DNA of 36,855 nucleotides from Streptomyces sp. BR123 (GTDB lineage Bacteria; Actinomycetota; Actinomycetes; Streptomycetales; Streptomycetaceae), in the NCBI RefSeq assembly GCF_013401435.1, contig NZ_JACBGN010000047.1:1-36855 (forward strand), read 5' to 3'. Position numbers and translations under genes: made by a program. Under the pieces are notes generated by a model. That model worked only from the letters and a program-made list of their open reading frames with translations. It did no database searches and was not told where the DNA came from. Position 1 is the first letter of the stretch, and every line of letters starts with the position of its first letter. Below, piece after piece: positions 24,019-31,339 of this stretch.

Positions 24019-24052
24019 GCGAAGCCCCGGTCCTCACGGATCGGGGCTTCGC
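24019..24052 (+). terminator. Terminator of tRNA-Ser(GCU)
   Basis: 15-bp stem (24019-24033 with 24038-24052, one G-U pair) and a TCAC loop, six bases after the tRNA. Confidence 0.92.
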
Positions 24053-24360
24053 TGCGTTTCCGGCAGGTTCCGCATCCTCCACATCGGTGAAGGACGTCCG
24101 CCGCGACCTCCGCATCCGATGCACGGCGTCCGACGTTTCCCGTCCCTGCCGTCCGCCGCATCCCGCGCATGCCGTCCGGACGGCGTTCGTGTTCGGGGTC
24201 CGTACGCGCCCAGGAGGGGCGCGCATCCGTCCGGACGATCACTCTTCGGGGCGTTTTCGCAGGTCAGACCATGTTTGGTTAACGGATTTCGCGTCCCGGC
24301 AAGGTCCATGTATTGTTGTTCTCGCAAGGCCAACGGGGCGAAAAACCCCGGGAAGCCCAA
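24053..24360. other. 308-bp spacer between the two tRNAs
   Basis: No supported gene. The distal part is relatively A/T-rich (24250-24325); TATTGT at 24311-24316 is a possible -10 for tRNA-Arg, with only weak -35 candidates. Nothing else was recognised. Confidence 0.5.
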
Positions 24361-24433
24361 GCACTCGTAGCTTAACGGATAGAGCATCTGACTACGGATC
24401 AGAAGGTTGCAGGTTCGAATCCTGCCGAGTGCA
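24361..24433 (+). tRNA. tRNA-Arg(ACG)
   Basis: 73-nt cloverleaf. Acceptor GCACTCG/CGAGTGC, anticodon stem TCTGA/TCAGA around CTACGGA (anticodon ACG, reading CGN codons after inosine modification), and T arm GCAGG-TTCGAAT-CCTGC. Discriminator A, no encoded CCA. Confidence 0.97.
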
Positions 24434-24439
24434 CAGCCG

Positions 24440-24471
24440 AAGAGGCCCCCCGGTTCACCGGGGGGCCTCTT
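24440..24471 (+). terminator. Terminator of tRNA-Arg(ACG)
   Basis: Perfect 14-bp stem (24440-24453 with 24458-24471), loop TTCA, ending in TT. Confidence 0.93.
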
Positions 24472-24472
24472 G

Positions 24473-24753
24473 CGTTGGTGCCCAGGCGCCGACCCCGGAC
24501 GGCGCGCGCACGCCCTCGTAGTCGCCGGTGAGGCCGAAGTCCGGGTCCGAGAACCAGATCGAGCCGTCGAGCGCAGCATCCGGGTGTTGGGGAGGCCGCT
24601 CCGCGCCGCCTGCCGCCGGGCCGGCAGGTGCCGCGGGCCCCCGGCGGCAGTCGTCGTGAAGCGTTCGAGGCGGGCGTCAACGTTGGTGCAGCGGCCGCTG
24701 CGGAAAGCCTCGTCCAGAACTTCGTACAGATGAAGGTCGTCAGTGGGCGACAT
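24473..24753 (-). pseudogene. Decayed SMP-30/gluconolactonase family gene
   Basis: An intact-looking start (ATG at 24753, AGGA upstream) encodes a 32-residue N-terminus (MSPTDDLHLYEVLDEAF..., ending near LERF) that I recall from Streptomyces SMP-30/gluconolactonase proteins. After about 24658 the frame loses sense. The family hallmark DGSIWFSDPDFGLTGDYEG then appears in another frame (24568-24512), much too close to the start, so central coding sequence has been deleted and the frame shifted. Homology ends at the tRNA-Arg terminator, so the C-terminal half is missing. An intact relative would be about 300 residues and hydrolyse sugar lactones with a bound metal. Divergent from the Lrp-type gene, its likely former regulator. 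Confidence 0.7.
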
Positions 24754-24777
24754 CGTTCCTGCTTCTGAGCAAATAAT

Positions 24778-24790
24778 CGAATGGCGTTCG
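24778..24790. promoter_or_regulatory. Candidate operator between the pseudogene and the Lrp/AsnC gene
   Basis: CGAA-TGGCG-TTCG dyad in the 109-bp divergent spacer, next to A/T-rich CAAATAATCG. The position suits Lrp-type autoregulation. TTGCAG occurs twice (24792 and 24805), but no -10 fits well. Confidence 0.35.
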
Positions 24791-24862
24791 GTTGCAGGGG
24801 TGGATTGCAGGATCAGGTACCGTCGAGGGAAGCGATTGCCCGACACGTGGGAGGAAGATCGC

Positions 24863-25297
24863 GTGGACGACATCGACCGGGCGCTCGTCCGGCACCTCCA
24901 GCAGGACGCGGGCCAGTCGTACGCCGCCCTCGGCGCCGCCGTCGGCCTCTCCGCCGGCGCCGCCCACGAGCGGGTGCGCAAACTGCGCGAGCGCGGAGTC
25001 ATCCGGCGGACGACCGTCGACGTGGACCCGGCTTCCGTGGGCAGTGGGGTGCTCGCCTACGTGATGGTCGACGCCAACGCCTGGCTGGGGAACTCCGCCG
25101 GCGCCTTCGAGGCGATCGCCGAGATCCAGGAGGCCCACGTCATCGCCGGCAGCGCCTCCGTCCTGGTGAAGGTGCGCACCACCACCACCGAACAGCTCCA
25201 GGACGTGCTGCGGCGGCTCTACGCCATCGACGGGGTCAGCGGCACACACCCCACGGTCGTCCTGGAGACCTTCTTCGAGCGGCCCCTCCCGCTGTGA
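24863..25297 (+). CDS. Lrp/AsnC family transcriptional regulator
   Basis: 144 residues from GTG at 24863, chosen because GGGAGGA lies 7 nt upstream; the frame is open further left. N-terminal helix-turn-helix (about 1-50: DDIDRALVRHLQQDAGQSYAALGAAVGLSAGAAHERVRKLRERGVI) and a RAM/ligand-binding domain (about 60-140: VIAGSASVLVKVRTTTTEQLQDVLRRLYAIDGV). The family senses amino acids or related ligands as octamers. It is divergent from the decayed SMP-30 gene and overlaps the DUF2797 gene by 4 nt (GTGA), so it may have lost its original target. Confidence 0.92.
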   Translation: MDDIDRALVRHLQQDAGQSYAALGAAVGLSAGAAHERVRKLRERGVIRRTTVDVDPASVGSGVLAYVMVDANAWLGNSAGAFEAIAEIQEAHVIAGSASVLVKVRTTTTEQLQDVLRRLYAIDGVSGTHPTVVLETFFERPLPL

Positions 25298-26175
25298 CCT
25301 GGCGGTGCACCGGGATCCGGTGGAGCGACGGCCACCCGGCCATCGGCTGGTACGCCGAGGGGCGAGGCGAGCGGAGCAGCCCGCTCGCCTACGGTCGGCC
25401 CCTCGCCTTCGCCGCTCAGGGGGAGCGGACCTGCCTCGGCGTGCGCCGCGCCGGGAAGCGGACCCCGTGCCCCGCCGCCGCCCGCGTCCCGGGCCGGGCC
25501 ACGAGCGCCCAGTGCCCCGAATGCGCCCGTCTGGACCGGTCGTTCTCGGTGGCCGCCGACACCAACGTCGCCGACCCGCGCACCTACCGCGTCTACCTGG
25601 CCTGGTTCGGCCCCGGCATGGTCAAGGTCGGCATCACCGCCGAGGAACGCGGCCCCGCCCGGCTCCTGGAACAGGGGGCGGTGACCTGGGCCTGGCTCGG
25701 CCGCGGCCCGCTGATGGCAGGCCGGCGCACCGAGGAACTGCTGCGCGCCGCGCTCGGCGTGCCCGACCGGATCCCGTACGCCCGCAAGCGCGCCGCCCGG
25801 GCGGCGCTCCCGGCCCCGGCCGACCGGGCCCGGGAGGTCGCCGCCCTGCACGCCCGGGCGGCCGGCCTGCCGGGTTGGCCGTCGTCGCTGGAGGTGCTGG
25901 CCTGCGAAGTCACCGACCATGCCGGGACGTTCGGGCTGGCCGGGCTGCCCGTCCCGGCGCGGGTGGCCACCGGGATGGTGCCCGGCGGGGCCGTCGTCGG
26001 CCTGCTCGCCGGAGCGGCCGGCCCCGATCTGCACCTGGCCGACGGGCTCGTCGTCGACAGCCGCCTGCTCGCCGGCTGGGAGCTCGTCGCCCCCGCCGTC
26101 AGCCGGACCACCGATGTGCCGACGGCCGCCGCCCTCCCGCCCGGCACCGCAGGCAGGCAGGACGGGCTCTTCTGA
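25294..26175 (+). CDS. DUF2797 domain-containing protein
   Basis: 293 residues from GTG at 25294, overlapping the Lrp stop. Four cysteines (C47, C59, C74, C77) in CLGVRRAGKRTPC and CPEC look like a zinc-binding site. It is followed by YRVYLAWFGPGMVKVGIT...R, reminiscent of the GIY-YIG-like start known in DUF2797. The catalytic pattern of GIY-YIG nucleases is not complete. The C-terminal half (about 170-290) is Ala/Leu-rich without motifs. Cytoplasmic. Function unknown; translationally coupled to the regulator. A GC-rich hairpin follows. Confidence 0.85.
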   Translation: MTWRCTGIRWSDGHPAIGWYAEGRGERSSPLAYGRPLAFAAQGERTCLGVRRAGKRTPCPAAARVPGRATSAQCPECARLDRSFSVAADTNVADPRTYRVYLAWFGPGMVKVGITAEERGPARLLEQGAVTWAWLGRGPLMAGRRTEELLRAALGVPDRIPYARKRAARAALPAPADRAREVAALHARAAGLPGWPSSLEVLACEVTDHAGTFGLAGLPVPARVATGMVPGGAVVGLLAGAAGPDLHLADGLVVDSRLLAGWELVAPAVSRTTDVPTAAALPPGTAGRQDGLF

Positions 26176-26196
26176 GCCCCGTCCTCGCCTCTCTCC

Positions 26197-26224
26197 GGGG
26201 GCGGCGCCCGCCCGCCGCCGCCCC
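26197..26224 (+). terminator. GC-only hairpin after the DUF2797 gene
   Basis: GGGGGCGGCG (26197-26206) pairs with CGCCGCCGCCCC (26213-26224) across a CCCGCC loop. CCAAG-N7-CTTGG at 26223-26239 may be an operator for the next gene. Confidence 0.55.
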
Positions 26225-26304
26225 AAGGTCAAATCTTGGATCCCGTTGGCGGCCCGGGCCGGATTCCGGTGGACATCGGCCGGGCTGCCGCCGAGGGTGT
26301 GTCC

Positions 26305-26643
26305 ATGACCATCAAGCCCGTGCCTGCCTTCGAACCGCCGTATCTGATGGCGGTCTTCAGCTCCGTCCGCACCGCCGATGACAGCGGCTACCCGGAGACC
26401 TTCGCCCGCATGGACGAGCTCGTCCGCGAGATCCCCGGCTTCCTCGGCTACGAGTCCGCCCGCACCCCCGGCGGCCTCGGCATCACCGTCGGCTACTTCC
26501 GCGACCACGACGCCCTCGCCCGGTGGCGGCAGGACCTCGAACACCAGGCGGCCATGAAGCGGGGCCGCGCCGACTGGTACGAGAGCTACACCCTGCACAT
26601 CGCGAGCGTCGAACGGAGCCATGGCTTTGAGCGCAACGGCTGA
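26305..26643 (+). CDS. Small antibiotic biosynthesis monooxygenase-like (ABM) protein
   Basis: 112 residues from ATG at 26305; GTG at 26299 is an alternative. Single ferredoxin-like ABM domain: YLMAVFSSVRT, MDELVREIPGFLGYESARTPGGLGITVGYFRDHDALARWRQD, ending EHQAAMKRGRADWYESYTLHIASVER. This is the pattern of many small actinobacterial ABM/heme-degradation-like proteins. No catalytic residues can be assigned. It overlaps the amidohydrolase gene by 23 nt, implying co-translation. Confidence 0.8.
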   Translation: MTIKPVPAFEPPYLMAVFSSVRTADDSGYPETFARMDELVREIPGFLGYESARTPGGLGITVGYFRDHDALARWRQDLEHQAAMKRGRADWYESYTLHIASVERSHGFERNG

Positions 26644-27505
26644 CGCGGTCCGCGCCTTCCGGGAGCGGCTCGGCCTGCCCGGACTGGTCGACGTCCACAC
26701 GCACTTCATGCCCGAGCGGGTACTGGACAAGGTGTGGGACCACTTCGACGCGGTCGGGCCGCTGACCGGTGTCGCATGGCCCATCACCTACCGGCACGAG
26801 GAGGAGCAGCGGGTCGCGCTCCTCCGGGAGTTCGGGGTCCGGGCCTTCACCGCCATGCTGTACCCGCACAAACCGCAGATGGCGGCCTGGCTCAACTCCT
26901 GGTCGGCCGACTTCGCCGCCCGCACCCCCGACTGCCTGCACACCGCGACCTTCTTCCCTGAGGACTCGGCGGCCGCATACGTCCGCCGGGCCGTCGACGC
27001 GGGCGCGCGGATCTTCAAGGCGCACCTGCAGGTCGGCGGCTACGACCCCGCCGACGAGCTGCTCGACCCGGTCTGGGGGCTGCTCGCGGAAGCCGGCATC
27101 CCGATCGTGGTCCACTGCGGCTCGGGGCCCGTCCCCGGCAAGCACACCGGCCCCGGGCCCGTCTCCGCCGTTCTCGCCCGGCATCCCCGGCTGGCGCTCG
27201 TCATCGCCCACATGGGAATGCCCGAGTACGGGGAGTTCCTCGACCTCGCGGAGCGGTACCGGCAGGTGCGCCTCGACACCACCATGGCCTTCACGGACTT
27301 CTCCGAGCAGTTCAGCACCTTCCCCGCCGACGAGCTCGGACGGCTCGCGGACCTCGGCGACCGCATCCTGCTCGGCACCGACTTCCCCAACATCCCGTAC
27401 CCGTACGAGCACCAGCTCGCCGTCCTGGAACGGCTGGGCCTGGGCGACGACTGGCTGCGCGCCGTCTGCCACGACAACGGGGCCCGGCTGTTCGGTCTCG
27501 ACTGA
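26621..27505 (+). CDS. Amidohydrolase family (PF04909-type) protein
   Basis: 294 residues. TIM-barrel metal-dependent hydrolase/decarboxylase: H26 and H28 in VDVHTHF, FKAHLQVGG, IPIVVHCGSG, LALVIAHMG and LLGTDFPNIPYPYEHQ (metal or catalytic Asp). The same superfamily includes ACMS and gamma-resorcylate decarboxylases and many unassigned actinobacterial enzymes. Cytoplasmic. The overlap with the ABM-like gene suggests the two act on the same compound, perhaps an aromatic or ring-cleavage intermediate; that is inference. Substrate unknown. Confidence 0.88.
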   Translation: MALSATADAVRAFRERLGLPGLVDVHTHFMPERVLDKVWDHFDAVGPLTGVAWPITYRHEEEQRVALLREFGVRAFTAMLYPHKPQMAAWLNSWSADFAARTPDCLHTATFFPEDSAAAYVRRAVDAGARIFKAHLQVGGYDPADELLDPVWGLLAEAGIPIVVHCGSGPVPGKHTGPGPVSAVLARHPRLALVIAHMGMPEYGEFLDLAERYRQVRLDTTMAFTDFSEQFSTFPADELGRLADLGDRILLGTDFPNIPYPYEHQLAVLERLGLGDDWLRAVCHDNGARLFGLD

Positions 27506-27534
27506 TCAGCACGTTTTCCGAAGGGCGGACCGTT

Positions 27535-27589
27535 TCTCAGGAAATTCACAGACAGGCGCAAGAACGCTCTCAGAGGGCGCCGCCAGCGT
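27535..27589 (+). promoter_or_regulatory. Four-hexamer 11-bp direct-repeat operator and promoter of the response-regulator gene
   Basis: TCTCAG (27535), TCACAG (27546), CGCAAG (27557) and TCTCAG (27568) are each exactly 11 bp apart, the spacing used by OmpR/PhoB-type regulators. CAGCGT at 27584-27589 is a candidate -10, giving a start at the ATG at 27596. The last hexamer then lies over the -35 region, as in class II activation. Confidence 0.7.
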
Positions 27590-27595
27590 GGTCGC

Positions 27596-28363
27596 ATGAC
27601 TGCGACGACCGCCTCCCCCGCGTCCACGTCCACCGGCACCCCCGCCGCCCTCGTCCGCGCTGACGGCGGGCCCTGCAGGGTGCTCGTCGTCGACGACGAG
27701 GCCGCTCTCTCCGAACTGCTGTCCATGGCCCTGCGCTACGAGGGCTGCGAGGTACGCACCGCCGGCGACGGGGCGGGCGCGGTACGAGCTGCCCGGGAGT
27801 TCCGCCCCGACGTGGTGGTCCTCGACGTGATGCTGCCCGACATGGACGGCCTCGCCGTCCTCGGGCAGCTGCGCCGCGCCATCCCGCAGATCCCGGTGCT
27901 GTTCCTGACCGCCAAGGACTCGGTCGAGGACCGCATCGCCGGGCTGACCGCGGGCGGCGACGACTACGTCACCAAGCCGTTCAGCCTGGAGGAGGTCGTG
28001 GCCCGGCTGCGCGGCCTGGTCCGCCGCTCGGGGGCCGCACAGGCCGCACGCGGGGGCTCCGCCCTCGCCGTCGGCGACCTGCTGCTCGACGAGGACAGCC
28101 ACGAGGTGTCCCGGGCCGGCCGGGAGATCCATCTGACCGCCACCGAATTCGAGCTGCTGCGCTACCTGATGCGCAACCCGCGGCGGGTGCTGAGCAAGGC
28201 CCAGATCCTGGACCGGGTGTGGTCGTACGACTTCGGCGGCCAGGCCAACGTGGTCGAGCTGTACATCTCCTACCTTCGACGGAAGCTCGAGAGCGGCCCC
28301 GGTCTGCCGCCGATGATCCACACCCGGCGCGGCGCCGGCTACCTGATCAAGCCGGCCGACTAG
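27596..28363 (+). CDS. OmpR/PhoB-type response regulator
   Basis: 255 residues from ATG at 27596 without a Shine-Dalgarno; probably leaderless. Receiver domain (about 27-140) with acidic pair D33/D34, phosphoacceptor D77 (VVVLDVMLPDMDG), T105 and K127. Winged-helix DNA-binding domain (about 160-252) with HLTATEFELLRYLMRNPRRVLSKAQILDRVW and YISYLRRKLE...IHTRRGAGYLI. Its stop codon TAG overlaps the GTG of the kinase gene. It is the likely reader of the 11-bp operators before its own gene and before the glycosyltransferase gene. Confidence 0.95.
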   Translation: MTATTASPASTSTGTPAALVRADGGPCRVLVVDDEAALSELLSMALRYEGCEVRTAGDGAGAVRAAREFRPDVVVLDVMLPDMDGLAVLGQLRRAIPQIPVLFLTAKDSVEDRIAGLTAGGDDYVTKPFSLEEVVARLRGLVRRSGAAQAARGGSALAVGDLLLDEDSHEVSRAGREIHLTATEFELLRYLMRNPRRVLSKAQILDRVWSYDFGGQANVVELYISYLRRKLESGPGLPPMIHTRRGAGYLIKPAD

Positions 28364-30045
28364 TGGCGTTGCCGGCCCTCCGCCCGCAGCGGCTGCGGCG
28401 CCCCCGTTCGCGGTCGCTGCGGACTCGGCTCGGGCGCCCCCGTTCCTGGTCCCTGCGGGCCCGACTCGTGGCCTCCGCGGTGCTTCTGATCGCCGTCGTG
28501 GGCGCCGCCATCGGCACCGTCACCACCCTCGCGCTGCGGGAGTACCTCGTCAAGAAGGTCGACCAGCAGCTGCGCGTCTCCGTCGACATGGCCAACCTGC
28601 GCGGCCCCGGCGGCGGGAAGCCCGCCGCCGGGAACAGCCTCTGCTTCGTCGCCGCCCCCGGCACCCCGCTGGAAGCCGTGGGGATCCGGATCACGGCCGA
28701 CGGCACCGTCACCGGCTGCCGCCTCGTCGCGCTCGGCGGTCCCGGGTACGACCAGCGGCTCACCCGGGCCCAGTCCGACGCGCTCACCGGGGCCGCCCGC
28801 AAAGCCGCCGGCGGCGCCCGGACCGCCCCCGCCGACCTGGAACTGCCGGGCCTCGGCACATACCGCGTCCTGGCCTCCCCCGACGGATCCTTGGCCCTCG
28901 GCTACCCGCTCACCGAGGTCGACTCCACCGTGAGCACCCTGATCGCGGTCGAGGTCTGCGTCACCGTGGCCGGGCTCATCGCGGCCTCCCTCGCCGGGCA
29001 GGCCCTCGTCGGGGTCGCCCTGCGCCCGCTCCGCCGGGTCGCGGCCACTGCCACCCGGGTATCCGAACTGCCCCTGCACAGCGGCGAACCCGCCCTGCAC
29101 GAGCGCGTCCCCGAAGCCGAGGCCGATCCGAGGACCGAGGTCGGGCAGGTCGGCGCCGCCCTCAACCGGATGCTGGGGCACGTCTCCTCCGCCCTCACCG
29201 CCCGCCAGCAGAGCGAGATGCGGGTCCGCCAGTTCGTCGCCGACGCCAGCCACGAGCTGCGCACCCCCCTGGCCTCCATTCGCGGATACGCCGAGCTCAC
29301 CCGCCGGGGGCGGGAGGAGTCCGGCCCCGACACCCGGCACGCCCTGGGCCGTATCGAGTCCGAGGCGACGCGCATGACCGGCCTCGTCGAGGATCTGCTG
29401 CTGCTCGCCCGGCTCGACGCGGGCCGACCCCTCTCCCTGGCCGACACCGATCTGGCGCCGCTCGTCGTCGACGCCGTCAGTGACGCGCGGGCGGCCGGAC
29501 CCGGGCACCACTGGCGGCTCGACCTCCCCGCCGAGCCCGCGCCCGTCCGCGCGGACACCGCCCGGCTGCAGCAGGTCCTGGTCAACCTGCTCGCCAACGC
29601 CCGTACCCACACCCCGCCCGGCACCACCGTCACCGCCCGCGTTTCACGTGAAACATCGACCGTCCGGCTGAGCATCACGGACGACGGCCCCGGGATCCCG
29701 CCCGCACTGCTCCCGCACGTCTTCGAGCGGTTCGCACGCGGCGACGCCTCCCGTTCCCGGGCGGCCGGCTCCACCGGGCTGGGACTCGCCATCGTCGAGG
29801 CCGTCGTCGCCGCGCACGGCGGACACGTCGGCGTGCAGAGCGAGCCGGGGCGGACCTGCTTCGAGGTCCGCCTCCCGGTCGCCCCGGAGACGCCTGCGAT
29901 CAGCCGGGCTGCATCCTCGGCCTATGTTCCGGCGGACATCTCGGCGTACGTCGCGCCGGACTCCCCGGGAGACGTCCCGGCGGGTGCCGCAGCGGGCCGT
30001 CCGGCGGACTCACAGACAGGGCACAGGCTCACCACACAGCGGTGA
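28363..30045 (+). CDS. Membrane sensor histidine kinase
   Basis: 560 residues from GTG at 28363. Arg-rich cytoplasmic start, membrane span 1 (about 34-57), extracytoplasmic sensor of about 130 residues with two cysteines (C94, C119), span 2 (about 190-215), HAMP (about 218-280), HisKA with H297 (DASHELRTPL) and HATPase with N408/N412, DDGPGIP (D440-G444) and TGLGLAIVEA. A low-complexity tail (about 515-560) has repeats such as AYVPADISAYVAPD. A perfect parS site encodes VSRET (427-431) between the N-box and the G1 box. Its stop codon lies inside the operator of the next gene. It should phosphorylate the response regulator encoded just upstream. Confidence 0.95.
   Translation: MALPALRPQRLRRPRSRSLRTRLGRPRSWSLRARLVASAVLLIAVVGAAIGTVTTLALREYLVKKVDQQLRVSVDMANLRGPGGGKPAAGNSLCFVAAPGTPLEAVGIRITADGTVTGCRLVALGGPGYDQRLTRAQSDALTGAARKAAGGARTAPADLELPGLGTYRVLASPDGSLALGYPLTEVDSTVSTLIAVEVCVTVAGLIAASLAGQALVGVALRPLRRVAATATRVSELPLHSGEPALHERVPEAEADPRTEVGQVGAALNRMLGHVSSALTARQQSEMRVRQFVADASHELRTPLASIRGYAELTRRGREESGPDTRHALGRIESEATRMTGLVEDLLLLARLDAGRPLSLADTDLAPLVVDAVSDARAAGPGHHWRLDLPAEPAPVRADTARLQQVLVNLLANARTHTPPGTTVTARVSRETSTVRLSITDDGPGIPPALLPHVFERFARGDASRSRAAGSTGLGLAIVEAVVAAHGGHVGVQSEPGRTCFEVRLPVAPETPAISRAASSAYVPADISAYVAPDSPGDVPAGAAAGRPADSQTGHRLTTQR
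29641..29654. other. parS: parS (ParB-binding site), intragenic
   Basis: Perfect GTTTCACGTGAAAC within the kinase gene, codons 427-431. Confidence 0.9.
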
Positions 30046-30064
30046 CAGCCCGCGCCGCGAGGCT
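30010..30064 (+). promoter_or_regulatory. Second four-hexamer 11-bp operator and promoter, before the glycosyltransferase genes
   Basis: TCACAG (30010), GCACAG (30021), CCACAC (30032) and TGACAG (30043) have the same 11-bp period as upstream of the response-regulator gene. The last hexamer starts 28 nt before the ATG in both places. GAGGCT (30059-30064) is the candidate -10 for a leaderless start at 30071. The TGA of TGACAG is the kinase stop codon. Confidence 0.65.
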
Positions 30065-30070
30065 CGGACC

Positions 30071-31339
30071 ATGCCAACCGACACCTCCACCGGCGCCCTC
30101 CCGGCACGGGCGCACCTTGCGCCCGTGCCCGGCGAGCCCGTACTCGACGTGGTGATCCCGGTCTTCAACGAGGAGAAGGACCTGGGCCCGTGCGTACGTC
30201 GGCTCCACGACCATCTCACCCGCACCTTCCCGTACCCGTTCCGCATCACGATCGCCGACAACGCGAGCACCGACCGCACTCCCGAGGTGGCGACCGGCCT
30301 GGCCGCCGGCCTCGACGGGGTCCGCAGCACCCGGCTGGAGGAGAAGGGCCGCGGCCGCGCGCTGCACACCGTCTGGTCCCGTTCCGAGGCCCCCGTCCTC
30401 GCATACATGGACGTCGACCTGTCCACCGATCTCAACGCGGTGCTGCCGCTGGTGGCCCCGCTGATCTCGGGCCACTCCGACCTCGCCATCGGCACCCGGC
30501 TGGCCCGCTCCTCGCGCGTGGTGCGCGGCGCCAAGCGGGAGTTCGTCTCCCGTGCCTACAACCTGCTGCTGCGCTCCTCCCTCGCGGCCCGCTTCAGCGA
30601 CGCCCAATGCGGGTTCAAGGCCATCCGCAGGGAGGTCGCCGAGCGGCTGCTGCCGCTCGTGCAGGACACGGGCTGGTTCTTCGACACCGAGATGCTTGTC
30701 CTCGCCGAGCGGGCCGGGCTGCGGATCCACGAGGTGCCGGTCGACTGGGTGGACGACCCGGACTCCACGGTCCACATCGTCCGGACCGCGGCGGAGGACC
30801 TCAGGGGCGTCTGGCGGGTGGGCCGGGCCCTGGCCCTCGGCACGCTGCCCCTCGACCGGCTCGCCCGACCCTTCGGTGACGACCCGCGCGACCGCAGCGC
30901 CCTGCCCGGGGTGCCGCGCGGGCTGGCACGCCAGTTGCTGGGTTTCTGCACCGTCGGGGTGCTGTCCACCCTCTGCTACCTCGCGCTGTACTCCCTGTTC
31001 CGGCTTGGGGCAGGGCCGCAGCTCGCCAACGCGGCCGCCCTGCTGCTGTCCGCCGTCGCCAACACCGCCGCCAACCGCCGCCTCACCTTCGGAGTCCGCG
31101 GGCGGGCGAGGGCCCTGCGCCACCAGGCCCGGGGCCTCGTCGTGTTCGCCGTGGGCCTCGCCCTGACCAGCGGCTCCCTGACCGCCCTCGGGGCGGCGAC
31201 GGCCGATCCCGGACACAGCACCGAACTGGCCGTCCTGATCGCGGCCAACCTCGCCGCGACCGTACTGCGATTCCTGCTCTTCCGCGCCTGGGTCTTCTCC
31301 GACCGGCGCACTCCTGCTGCCAAGGACGACGTCCGATGA
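30071..31339 (+). CDS. Bifunctional GT2 glycosyltransferase / GtrA-like membrane protein
   Basis: 422 residues from ATG at 30071. The N-terminal GT-A domain (about 20-250) resembles dolichyl/polyprenyl-phosphate sugar synthases: VLDVVIPVFNEEKDLGPC, ADNASTDRT, metal-binding YMDVDLSTD and DAQCGFKAIRREV. The C-terminal GtrA domain (about 283-410) has four predicted membrane spans. Family role: transfer a hexose from a nucleotide sugar to polyprenyl phosphate and assist its flipping, making a lipid-linked donor. The following GT39 enzyme would use that donor outside. ATGA overlap with that gene. Predicted membrane protein with its catalytic part in the cytoplasm. Confidence 0.93.
   Translation: MPTDTSTGALPARAHLAPVPGEPVLDVVIPVFNEEKDLGPCVRRLHDHLTRTFPYPFRITIADNASTDRTPEVATGLAAGLDGVRSTRLEEKGRGRALHTVWSRSEAPVLAYMDVDLSTDLNAVLPLVAPLISGHSDLAIGTRLARSSRVVRGAKREFVSRAYNLLLRSSLAARFSDAQCGFKAIRREVAERLLPLVQDTGWFFDTEMLVLAERAGLRIHEVPVDWVDDPDSTVHIVRTAAEDLRGVWRVGRALALGTLPLDRLARPFGDDPRDRSALPGVPRGLARQLLGFCTVGVLSTLCYLALYSLFRLGAGPQLANAAALLLSAVANTAANRRLTFGVRGRARALRHQARGLVVFAVGLALTSGSLTALGAATADPGHSTELAVLIAANLAATVLRFLLFRAWVFSDRRTPAAKDDVR

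Noticed and set aside
24361..24433. Active attachment site or integrated element at tRNA-Arg
   Set aside because: No integrase, no duplicated 3' tRNA end and no foreign-looking block were found within the window.
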